A stretch of 64,000 nt of DNA from Gigantopelta aegis (lineage: Eukaryota > Mollusca > Gastropoda > Neomphalida > Peltospiridae), in the NCBI RefSeq assembly GCF_016097555.1, contig NC_054702.1, positions 89,758,602-89,822,601 of the forward strand, read 5' to 3'. The notes beneath the pieces are model-generated. The model had not been told where the DNA came from. It made no database searches and saw only the letters and a program-made list of their open reading frames with translations. Shown piece after piece: positions 24,280-34,375 of this stretch. How positions within the stretch are numbered: position 1 is the stretch's first letter; each line of letters begins with the position of its first letter. A program made the translations under genes and the position numbers.

Positions 24280-24841
24280 CAATTGTGGGAAATGTTAACT
24301 AATTGTTCCAAAAGTTTATATGCAGGCGTGTGGCCTTGTTTTCATGTGTACCTAAAGAAAACAGATATTGAATCTGTATTAAATGTAAAATTTGAAAAGG
24401 CTTTGCTGGTGAACAGGACATAGGTGCATAGTCCTAATGTAAAACTTTCTTAAGTTTATATTATTCTAACCGATAGTATAATTGATAGTTGATCGGTTGG
24501 TGCAAACTAATTATAACCAATGATCAGTGATGAAATTCCCACCGATTGCCAACTCTAGTAGAGCGTGCACCTGAGGTGTAATTTAAGGATTGACACCAGG
24601 CATGTGTGTCAGAAATTGTGCACGGTGGGGGGTCTAGACTGGCAAGTGAAGTTTATAGGGTTATGTTCCAGGACTTGAAATAGAAAGTAAAGTATAACTT
24701 GCTGTTATTTGTTTTTAAATAGCAGGTCAAAAGAAATATGGCCTGCTGAAAATAAGGCAGGGGAGGGTTTGAGATAGTGTGTGAAAAATTAAGACTTCTT
24801 AGATGTATTTTAGAGCATTATGGAATTAAAATAGAACAGAA

Positions 24842-25233
24842 AGAAAGAAATGTTTTATTTAACGATGCACTCAACACATTTTATTTATGGTTATATGGCG
24901 TCAGACATATGGTTATGGACCACACAGATTTTGAGAGGAAACCCACTGTCGCCACCACATGGGCTACTCTTTCTGATTAGCAGTAAGGGATCTTTTATTT
25001 GCGCTTCCCACAGGCAGGATAGCACAAACCATGACCATTGTTGAACCAGTTATGGATCACTGGTCGGTGCAAGTGGTTTACACCTACCCATTGAGCCTTG
25101 CGGAGAACTCTCAGGGTTTGGAGTCGGTATCTGGATTAAAAATCACATGCCTCGACTGGGATCCAAACCCAGTACCTACCAGCCTGTAGACCGATGGCCT
25201 AACCATGATGCCACCGAGGCCGGTTTTAAAAAT
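24842..25233 (-). mobile_element. Full-length SINE, family A, with 14-bp target duplication
   Basis: Flanked by AAAATAGAACAGAA at 24828-24841 and 25234-25247. The minus-strand head reads 'accggcctcggtggcatcat', with 'gggtttggatcccagtcgag' as B box. The core contains 'ggtttgtgctatcctgcctg' and the tail 'aacatttctttcttt'. About 390 bases. Nearly identical to 41613-42005. Confidence 0.92.
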
Positions 25234-25247
25234 AAAATAGAACAGAA

Positions 25248-26433
25248 TCACAAGCTAAATAGTAAATGAGATAGTCATACATACATCTCTTGACCTGCAG
25301 TTTTTTGCTGGTTTTAGCAGGTAAATTTCTGGTCCACCTGCTAGGTGTAAAAAAAAAATGACTGTTTTTAGCAGACCACTTTTTCAAGCCCTGTACTACC
25401 TCGGAAAATACATTTAAAAATTAGAAAATGTTCTTGGAGCTGGGGTAGGGGAATGGTTGGGGGGTGGGGGGTCACCTGGGGACACCTTCAGCGTACAAAA
25501 TTTTTGTTTCATTTGAACAAGTGATATAAAGCATGAAAATCCAAGGCAGTAGTGTGTGCTGTCCTGTCAGTAAGAAAAAAAAACCCCATTTAAAAGACCC
25601 ATTTCATGTAACTGGAATGAGTATCTTGCATGTTTGCATCAATAGAAGGTTGCCTTTGTTACACCAACCCATTAATTCAGGCCGACAGCCCAGGAATGCA
25701 ACAGAGTTGCATGCCAAAGACAGCATGTGTGAATATTAGTTAAATATAAATATGAAAATATGTCTTATCGTCCCCCAAGTAAACCTCTGTAAATCTACCT
25801 CTCCATTATACTGACTGATGTGTGTTGTATAGGCACTCAAGTGTTACTCCTTGCGACATGCAGGGTAGTTGGCAGTAGTCATTTATCCGGTTATAAATCA
25901 TCGTGTATAGAAAGTATAACTTTTCATCCCAGAATTTGTCACTTATTGAAATTCGCAGTTGGATATAGCTATAGACCCCATTGTCCTCGTCTTAATGTGA
26001 AATTACTGATGCAAGATGTGGAAAATTTGAGCTCCCTTAGAAAGATATATATCACTTGAAAGTATTTAATGTATATTTAGACATACTTTAGACCTTGCCT
26101 GTGCATTGTATCCATCAGCATGAATCAAATTTTTATTGACTGAAATGAGAGCCACACTGTTTGCCATCACACAAAACCATGAAGACGTTTTTATTGTTAG
26201 TGTTTCCATCCACAGGTCGTCCGTATTGACTGGTAACTTCTTTATAGTGTGCATCTGGTGTGGCTGTAGGCCCATACATAGATCACCATTCTCTTCCAAC
26301 ACCCTATGTTCCTAGACGAGATCTTTTGAGACTTAAATAATAAAAGAATGACTCTCACCACCCACCATCACCACAGAAAAGAAAAACAGAAAGACACACC
26401 CACTAATCTGGTATTGATCTTATTTCATGTAAA
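25248..26433. other. No gene recognised
   Basis: Short open frames only, none with a family signature or splice support. Contains a G-rich patch at 25440-25475. Confidence 0.4.
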
Positions 26434-27016
26434 TTAAAGGGACATTCCTGAGTTTGCTGCAATTTTTAATCTGTTATCGACTAACAGATACTTTTTAACA
26501 AATTGTAATTACATATCAAATTTTTCTGCATAAAACATTAGTGGCTGCAGGACTAGCTCTGGGTGAGAAAAATATTTTGCCAAATTGTCTATTCAACTTG
26601 AAAAATTGCAGAAAATCAAGTTATTTTCTAAAAAATGTCAATATACCATTATTTGGCCAAATTAAAATAAAATTCACCAACTGCTTTCACAATTCGCAAT
26701 TGGCGAATTTGTTGAGTGACAGAGCTAGCCCTGGGCTGTATATTACTATATATGTGTTTCTGATCATTCTAATATTTGTACTAGGTTAAATTTCATTTTA
26801 TTTCCTAAAATATTTTTTTTCATATGTATGAAATTATTTGAATACAAAATCCAGTTTAGGCTTCTTACAAATATTAAGATGACCAGAAACACATTGAATA
26901 TACAGACACTAATATTCTAAACAAGAAAATATATTTACCATGTAAGTTTAATTGTAGAAATATTTTATTAGTCTGAAACATCTTACAATGCAGCAAACTC
27001 AGGAATGTCCCTTTAA
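26434..27016. mobile_element. Fold-back MITE, TTAAAGGGACATTCC family, split by a nested MITE
   Basis: Same termini and internal sequence as 6914-7304. It is 583 bases long instead of 391 because 26548-26733 is inserted. Removing the insert and one copy of GGCTG restores the order seen in the intact copy ('cattagtggctgtatatta'). Confidence 0.85.
26548..26733. mobile_element. Nested MITE, CAGGGCTAGCTCTG family, with 5-bp target duplication
   Basis: The left end CAGGACTAGCTCTGGG and the right end CAGAGCTAGCCCTG are inverted. The host sequence GGCTG is present immediately on both sides, suggesting a 5-base target duplication. Related to 4964-5146. Confidence 0.75.
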
Positions 27017-27502
27017 ATAACTGGTGATTTATTATGAAAGTTGCTATTGGAGAATTTGGGGAAATATTAAGCTGTGTTTTTGATACTTGTGGCTGTATGA
27101 ACATATTGAGCTGTCTTTTGATGACTCTGGAGTTCCTGGCTGTCAATGCAGTACTTAGTCACAATGAGCATAATTATATACTGACGTCCAAAAGAAACTA
27201 TACCAAGAACAATTTATTTAATTTCCTTTATTGGAAATAAAATGGTGGTTAAATAAATTTCTGCTTTCATGGATTGAAATTTTGTTCCCAACATGCCAAA
27301 ACACCACTCTCCAAAATGCCAAAACACCACTCTCATTAATGTATATATTTTAAACATGCATGTTTTTCTTCAGTAGTCTCTCAAGAGTGTTGGTATAATT
27401 TCTTTTGGTTGTCAGTATGTAATAAAAATAATATATTGTTTTGTTTTAGTTTATGAAATAAGTAATGTTAATTTAATAATCTTGTGGGTTTTTTTTTTTC
27501 AG
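27017..27502. other. No gene recognised; ends in a strong splice acceptor
   Basis: AT-rich. The last bases, a run of T followed by CAG at 27500-27502, form a strong polypyrimidine tract and acceptor for the exon that follows. Confidence 0.5.
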
Positions 27503-28062
27503 GTTGTCTGGCTAGCTTGCTGTGTGTGTGATGTCTTCAACTAAATTGTATGTGCTTACCTCAAACCTATAACAAGGACAGTGTGTTCCACCAGAGAATC
27601 ATTGTATTATATAAGGGATATCTGATGCATTAACTGGTTACATTTTTAATCTTCGGTTCAGTGTTGGAAGAAGAATTGTGTAATTTAATGTAACAGTTGA
27701 CTTTCTGCAAGACAGTTCCTGGCAGCTGGTCATTTCGGTATTGGGATCATGTTGGTGAACATGAGTGTTTAATAAGCTGGACTTAACCTTTAATATGCCA
27801 ACCATTTGTTAAAGGAATTCAACCCAATGAAAGCGAATGTAAGAGACATGACACTATAGTTTTAAGTGTTACTTGACAATGTATGAACAAATTGTACAAC
27901 TTTATGTAGATAAATATTTAAAGTGTGCAATTTGGATATTATTGTAGGAAGTGTTGAGGTAGAAATTACATGATTATAATTTTGTGGAGTTTGTTGTTTA
28001 ATTTGCTCATAGACTTAAAAATATCAATGATTTACTGAAATAAATATGTACAGACATTAATG
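27503..28062 (+). other. DNAJC4: Probable 3' UTR exon of DNAJC4
   Basis: Starts directly after a run of twelve or so T and CAG, has no long open frame on the + strand, and ends about 20 bases after AATAAA (28039-28044), with a T-rich tract behind it. The nearest unused + strand donor is ACA|GTAAGT at 11696, four bases after the DNAJC4 stop. Assigning it to DNAJC4 is inference; it could be the last exon of an unseen transcript. Confidence 0.5.
28039..28044 (+). terminator. DNAJC4: Poly(A) signal AATAAA
   Basis: Canonical hexamer followed at about +30 by a run of T after 'gtcaatg', the usual downstream T/GT-rich element. Confidence 0.55.
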
Positions 28063-28213
28063 TAGTCAATGTTTTTTTTTTAATCATTGTCAACTAAAAC
28101 CTTTTCAAACAAAGTGTGTAGGTATGTGTATGATGTGCATTATGGCTTGTAATGTAGTTTTTACTAATTTTAATAAATACTTAACAATAACATGTAGGTC
28201 ATCCTGTAACTTA

Positions 28214-28387
28214 CACAGTGAAACCCCTCCAAACTGGACACCCATGAGACCAAGTAAATGTCCAGTTTTAAGGGGTATCCAGTTTAGAGAGATTCTATCC
28301 CCTACTGATATTTTAAAAGGGACTGGAAAATGTCCAGTATTGTGGGAATATCAGTTTACGGAGGTCTGGTTTAGAGAGATTTTGCTG
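28214..28387. mobile_element. MITE with TA target, 'gaaacccctccaaactgg' ends
   Basis: The left end CACAGTGAAACCCCTCCAAA and the right end (opposite strand) CAGCAAAATCTCTCTAAACC are imperfect inverted repeats, with TA on both flanks. Internal 'tccagtttagagagattcta' and 'ggtttagagagattttgc' belong to the same palindromic family. The 108-residue frame across it is not a gene. A related fragment lies near 10735-10845. Confidence 0.6.
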
Positions 28388-29037
28388 TATATTCTACTTG
28401 TATGCTTATCAGACATGTACACATATCCGTACATGTTTGATGATACCTAAACTCATTTTAAAACACAAATACTCACTTTTAAAGAGTAATTTTACATGGA
28501 ATTTTGTATATACATTGTCAAAATATACCGATTCTGTAAATGGATTGTGCTGGTGAGTTGCTAGTACTAGCAGCAAATCTGCAAACATATGTTATTGAAG
28601 AATTTTTTAATATTATTTTTATTATATATATAATAATATGAAACAATATTTGAATGCTCAAAGATTGAGATTTTGTGATATGAAAATGTCATATTTTCGA
28701 TTATAAGGAATCCACAGTAACAACTCGGTTAACCAATTAAAAAATTTGAATCTCATTTGGAAAAATGTTGTCATGAGTGTAAAATAAAGTCTGTTGACAG
28801 AATTGTGATTTTTGCTAGTCTTTTCTGAACAGCTACATGGTAGAATTGTCTTGAAGACATTAGTTAAAAGAAACAAGTATGATTGACAATCATGGCTAGG
28901 TACAATGCTGTTGTGAAATGAAATGAAAAGAAAAAAAATATTTGTTTAATGACATCTAAATACATTTTAAACAATGTTTGGTGTGTCTTAACATCATTAT
29001 TTGGGAGGGGACAACCAGGAGGCAGAGTCTCCGAGGA

Positions 29038-29200
29038 ATGAAGGAATGTTTTATTTTAATGACTCACTTAGCACATTTTAATTATCGTTATATGGCATTG
29101 GACATATGGGCGTCTCTTTCCAATTTTTAGTTGGGAATATCGTATATGCACATTCCACAAACAGGATAGTACATACCAATACCATTGCCTTTAAAAAAAA
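29038..29200 (-). mobile_element. SINE fragment, family A (tail and outer core)
   Basis: 'gaatgttttattttaatgac', 'agcacattttaattatcgtt', 'atatggcattggacatatgg' and 'ttccacaaacaggatagtac' match the tail half of 24842-25233 with about one change in six. No tRNA-like head. Confidence 0.65.
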
Positions 29201-29279
29201 AAAGTATTTATTTTTTAATTTTCAATAAAGTTTGGCTAGCTTTTTATTGTCAATAAAGTTGTCGTTTACATGTCCCACG

Positions 29280-29859
29280 CAATCTAATTAAAATTAGCTC
29301 CACTATTACATGTGGATCTAAAGACAGCCAGTTGGAGCTCATGTCCACCAATCAAAACCTTACTTGCAGAATCCTGCCAGTGATTTAAAAATAATTTGAA
29401 AACATTCCGAATTATCCTGAGTGTATACGACATGTTTCGTGTGAATTACGAATGCCTTAAAACATGTTTTATTTTATAAAATAAATAATTTGTAATGTAA
29501 AACTGAAGACTGATTTAGTTTTTTTTTTAATTTTATAAATAAATAAATAATTTTTAATGTAAAATTGAAGACTGATAACCCACCCCGTAGGCCTACGTAT
29601 TGGTATGGTTCGCTGTACTGCGGCCACTAAAATAGACTCGCCCGATATTTTTAGAATTTGTATGCTCCCAAATAACGTTATAAAAGGCGAAGTGTGATTG
29701 GTCAATATTTAAATTATTATTTACAGACGAAATGTTACCTGGACATTGGGGACTACGCAGTGTTGTTAGTTTTAAATCACTGGCAGGATTCTGCAAGTAC
29801 GGATTTGATTGGTGGATTTAGATCCACATGTAATAGTGGAGCTAATTTTAATTAGATTG
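29280..29859. mobile_element. Long-arm MITE with perfect 10-bp target duplication (Mutator-like)
   Basis: Flanked by ATGTCCCACG at 29270-29279 and 29860-29869. Both ends begin CAATCTAATTAAAATTAGCT and the arms stay inverted-identical for 43 bases. The left arm then has about 20 extra bases ('gacagccagttggagctcat'), after which pairing resumes to near 29391 and 29764 ('cttgcagaatcctgccagtg'). Arms near 100 bases and a 9-11-base duplication are the hallmarks of Mutator-type elements. The ~370-base interior has no transposase. Confidence 0.9.
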
Positions 29860-29898
29860 ATGTCCCACGTGTATGCTGATCCTCCTCGTGGTGCAGGG

Positions 29899-30210
29899 AT
29901 GGCGACATTACCATCTGTTTTCTTGAGACTGACGAATACAGCTCATATTCAGTATATCTTGGCAATTTTAATAGTAGTTCTATATGCATCTGTGATAATG
30001 TTTTCAAATATGTTTTATGTCGACAATTCGGTGCCATATTGGTTTGTTTACCACAGCTCTATATATAAAGAAATTCATTGTCTGACCAAAGCGTTTATTT
30101 TTGTCTTTTTCATATTTAATATTAATATACTTCATTTTGTCTTTCATAAATTCGACTCTTTCATAGCTGTCTACATTATTTTTATGAATAATTTTGGAAT
30201 TTTAAAGTGA
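29899..30210 (+). CDS. Hypothetical small membrane protein, unsupported by homology
   Basis: An open frame of 103 codons from an ATG in fair context (GGGATGG). Residues about 1-14 are polar (MATLPSVFLRLTNT), followed by a strong hydrophobic segment (IQYILAILIVVLYASVIMFS) and later a second Phe/Ile-rich stretch. It starts just right of the MITE target duplication. A longer version of the frame begins inside the MITE arm. It could be the first exon of a type II membrane protein or chance in AT-rich DNA. I do not recognise it, and no partner exon was found. Confidence 0.2.
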   Translation: MATLPSVFLRLTNTAHIQYILAILIVVLYASVIMFSNMFYVDNSVPYWFVYHSSIYKEIHCLTKAFIFVFFIFNINILHFVFHKFDSFIAVYIIFMNNFGILK

Positions 30211-31149
30211 TGTTAATCTTTGACACCCAATGGCTGATTTATTTTTATTTTTTTTGTGCTGGAGTGTTGTTATATATTCATTCGTTCATTCATTCATTCA
30301 CTCACTCTCTCACTCACTCATCCATGCAGTTACATGTACAGAACTGATCCTTAAATCAAATATACGCAACAGAAATTAATTGCTGTCGGTGCACGTATAG
30401 TAGAGGCAAAACAATGCAGTTCCGTGACCAATTTACCGGGACAAAGGTTTGAAGGTGTTTTTCGTATTTTCAAAGCCACCTGAATAAAAGTATCTGGGTG
30501 ACCCTCTCAAACGTGTGGGCTAACTCTGCCAAGTGGCGAAATCCAAGATGGCCGCCATAGTCGCGACTAATCGCAATTAGTCTAGGCGTGAGAATGCAGC
30601 TTAATCAATGGGTTTGACGTGCACTCTTGTCTTGCATCTCGGTGCAGTGTTGGTGCAGTATTCGTCCACCCTATTACAAACAACACCTGCTGTTCCGATT
30701 CATGCATCAGCACATTATTTATGAGTTTAATGTCTCTGTACAATGTGGGGTAACTGGTGGGGACGTTACAAAGGCGTGTTGTCTGGTTTGTGATGTATGC
30801 CTGTGTGTCTTCTGACAGGGACTACAATTTCGCCTATGAAACCTTTTGGGTATAATTCATCGAACATTTAGCTACATTCCCTGTATAATGTGTCCATGAA
30901 TTCACACACTCGAGTCATGGCCTTATTTAACTGAGGTGCACATGGGTAGTTGCACGAGCATACGTACGTACACTCACTCTTACACCACCCCACCCCCACC
31001 CCCGGAAAATGCCCTTTTTAGTTTAAAAGTTTCCTCATTTTTATACTGCCACCCCACTTTTGTTAGGCTAGATACGACACTGTAATAAGTTTTAAATTTT
31101 AAGGCAACAGTTCTGTCCGTTAAACCAAGGTGCTTTTAAAAAACTAAAT
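30211..31149. other. No gene recognised; TTCA/CTCA simple repeat
   Basis: A short (ATTC)n and (ACTC)n run lies at 30277-30320. The rest has no supported feature, apart from a C-rich patch at 30985-31005. Confidence 0.4.
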
Positions 31150-32732
31150 CTCAAAAGAATTTAAGGGTCAGACGATATTTTCGACATTATTTTCTGAATG
31201 TCAATTATATTAGCTAGACCATAATGTCACGCATGGTATTGTTCCATTTTGATGAAAGTGGGTCTAAGCAACCCATAAATGAATTAAAATCCACTGTCAT
31301 TGACACTGTCGACTAGTTTTAATGGCGAAAACATGCTTACATTTGCACGTAAATTATGGCGAAAGCGAAAGGTCTGCTAAGTGCCCATAACTTGCTTTTT
31401 CACAAAGCGCTTCATTTTCACGCTTTGCACGTGTATTCCATGTTCCCAATGCTGAATTTCCGTATAATTGGAGCTTGCGTTCGTGTACGGTGCACACTCC
31501 AAATTCGACAATGGTACGACTTCAACTGACTATCGAAGATCGAGGAAGGGCTATTGCTTGGCTTCAGGATGGCAATACGCAAAGAAATGTTGCTCTGAGA
31601 CTTGGTGTCAGTCAGAGTGTCGTTGGCCGACTGTGGCAACGGTACTAAGCAACGAATTCTGTTCGAAATCGTCCACGTTCGGGAAGATCCCGAAGCACTA
31701 CAAATAGAGAGGACCGCTACTACATCACCAATATGGCTCTACGTCAACGCACAACCACTGCACGCCGATTACGTGACAATCTGCGGACTGCGACTGGAAC
31801 TCGAGTGTCTGATCAAACCATACGCAATCGTCTTGAGAGCCAATAATCTACGCTGCCGTCGCCAGGCTGTTCGACCACCACTCCTACCACGTCACAGAAC
31901 GGCCAGACGTCACTGGTGCACGCTTCATCTGCGGTGGCAACGTGTTCAGTGGGGTCGAGTGATGTTCACTGATGAGTCCAGGTTTAGTCTCCAGTTCAAC
32001 GACGGTCGGGTTTGTGTCTACAGACGTCCTGGGGAGCGCTTCGCTGACGTTAACGTTAGACGACGTCACCGGTTCGGTGGTGGCAGCGTCATGGTGTGGG
32101 GCGGCATCTCTATCCACCACAGGACCCCCCTCTATGTGGTGGATGGCAATCTGAATGGAATCCGCTATCTGAATGAGATTATCCGGCCGTTGGTTCTCCC
32201 AGGCCTTCAGCAGATTGGCGGCGGGGCAGTTCTGCAGGATGACAATGCCAGACCCACCGCGCCAGGGTGGTAACGGACTTTCTCAGACAACAAGGTATCG
32301 CCAGGATGGATTGGCCAGCATATTCGCCTGACTTGGCCTGGGACGAATTAGGCAGGAGAGTTCGGGATAACCATGCCCCTCCGGTCAACCTTCATGATCT
32401 GGGTCAACTTCTTATGGCAGAGTGGCAGGCCATTCCCCAAGAGTTCTTCAGACGTCTGATCAACAGCATGAGGCAACGATGTGTCAAGTGTATTCGCGCC
32501 AGGGGTGGATTCACACACTATTAAACGAATGTTCTAATGTGTAAAATCCATGTTTGACAACCTTCAACTTTGACAGCATGTCATGTGACTTTCTTGTATA
32601 CAGTGACGTTTATTTGTGTTTTTTTGTAAATATGGAACAATAAATTAAAATTTTGGTGTAGTTTACATCATCAATCTAATACACTCTGAAACTTATTTGG
32701 TTATACATTTTTGACCCTTAAATTCTTTTGAG
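31150..32732 (+). mobile_element. Tc1-type DNA transposon, complete but inactive
   Basis: The terminal inverted repeats match over at least 20 bases: left CTCAAAAGAATTTAAGGGTC from 31150, right its reverse complement ending at 32732. A TA follows the right end and a TA lies 4 bases left of the left end, which fits TA duplication with minor end decay. The 1583-base length is typical of Tc1 elements. It is more GC-rich than its surroundings, as expected of a transferred coding element. The transposase it carries is broken. Confidence 0.9.
31511..32524 (+). pseudogene. Tc1-like transposase pseudogene lacking the third catalytic residue
   Basis: Would cut and paste the element through an RNase H-like DDE core. 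The N-terminal helix-turn-helix is readable (LTIEDRGRAIAWLQDG, LRLGVSQSVVGRLW) until a stop at 31646. A second HTH-like part follows, then a frameshift near 31834, a long readable catalytic stretch with MFTDESRFSLQ (first Asp), GGGSVMVWGGIS and LQDDNARP (second Asp), and another frameshift near 32255. The final part has WPAYSPDL joined directly to WDELGRRV after one Ala: the usual NPIEH block, which holds the catalytic Glu of the DD34E triad, is missing. The stop is at 32522. Confidence 0.92.
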
Positions 32733-33761
32733 TAGTATATATCTCTATCTGTCGTAGTATATATGTGGCGGTGATTTTATAGAATTATTAAAATTAATTA
32801 ATGTTTACACTTATGTACGTTTCATATAAAATCAGTGTGTAAAACTTCATTCTTTCTATGGCCTGATTTCTTTAACAACTCAAGAGATACCTAAATATCG
32901 AACTACGCTCCCCACTTCAAAAGCCTATGAAATGGACACATTAATTTTGCACTTCATGCATTCTTTACAAGTTTCATATGTGTTCCAGGTTTATAAAATT
33001 ATATTCATATACAAAGGAAAATTAGAACTGTTCCATCACTAGAAAGTGTGTTAGTAAGCAAATCTAAATGCAACTGCGTTCGTTGTTTGCATTTTTACTT
33101 TTAAAAAGATTGGTTAGATGTGAAGTTGGTAACTAAGGGTACGCGTACCATGCAGCGTACTGGCAGAACCAATAAAAGAACTTGAAAGATGTCAATGATC
33201 AGGTTGCGTTCGATTTTAAAACGTATAATGAATTGCTAACATCAACACATATTGTTGAATGTTAAAGTCTGTATCAGTGTCGAGTTATCCGATTTAACGA
33301 AGGTGCGATAAGGTGTGTGTGCCGCCTTTCGGTGTCCTGTATCGGATTAACTCGTGAATCGATTCATGTAGCATCAATGCAACATGTTATCATTTTGTTT
33401 CGGGCAACAGTATTCTTTGACCTTTTTCCTTTTTCTTGTGCAGGTTTCATATTTCTGAGCAAACGTGAAAAACTCGACGTCGTCCCTAAACCCAATTTTG
33501 CACCAGATACTCTGTGTGTGGTGGCGATTTGTTACATTGTATTGTTGATAAAACCTGTCAGAGAGGAGATTTCGTAGCCCAGACTCGTGTGTGTAAAGAC
33601 CAGGTCTGACTGACAGTGTTGTCTTGTCTTCTGATCAAACATACCGCCAAATGAAGTACATGTCGCCGTGCTCTAGCAAACTTCCCCGAAGATCCTCTCT
33701 CTTTCTCTCTCCAGACACAGTTACAACAGTGCTCATACTTTCAGCAAGCGCTTGTGTAAAG

Positions 33762-33860
33762 GGGTGGGGAGTGGGGTGGGGAGTGGGGTGGGGAGCGTGT
33801 TCAGGTCGAACCCATAACCTTGCATAACTCGACCCCCCCCCCCCCCCCCCCCCCCCTCCT
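33762..33860. repeat. GGGGTGGGGAGT minisatellite followed by poly-C
   Basis: About three copies of a 12-base G-rich unit (33762-33798), then, about 30 bases on, a run of some 26 C. Both strands could form G-quadruplexes; that is inference. Confidence 0.85.
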
Positions 33861-34305
33861 ACCTCCATAAATTTCTCTCGCCGCTGTCTAGACCCCTCCT
33901 TATATAAATTCCTGCACACGCGCCTGGTTCAACATGCCTTTTTTAAACTTTGTGTCAATTCTTTTTTCTTCTTCTTCTTCTTCTTTTTTTTGTTTTTGTT
34001 TTGTTTTGTTTTGTTTTTGTTTAAAATAATGTTTACAAAATAGACGATTTTTCATCTGAAAAAAAAGACATTTGTTCATGTATGGATTACATTTTGCACA
34101 GTTTCTCGTTGGTATACTAGTAGCATTTTGTGACATTACGTTTTATATTATGCATTTTTTAATACCAAATGTGAAAATATATAGTATGTATGTTTCGACC
34201 CCTGAACCCCCACCCCAAACCTTTGCACACGCTTCTACAACCAAACGTCGACAGTGTTCTTAATAACAGAATATTAAAACAGAAAAAAACACCTAAATAA
34301 TTAAA

Positions 34306-34310
<5 letters not shown>

Positions 34311-34371
<61 letters not shown>
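34311..34371. repeat. (AT)n microsatellite
   Basis: About 30 uninterrupted AT/TA dinucleotides. Confidence 0.95.
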
Positions 34372-34375
<4 letters not shown>

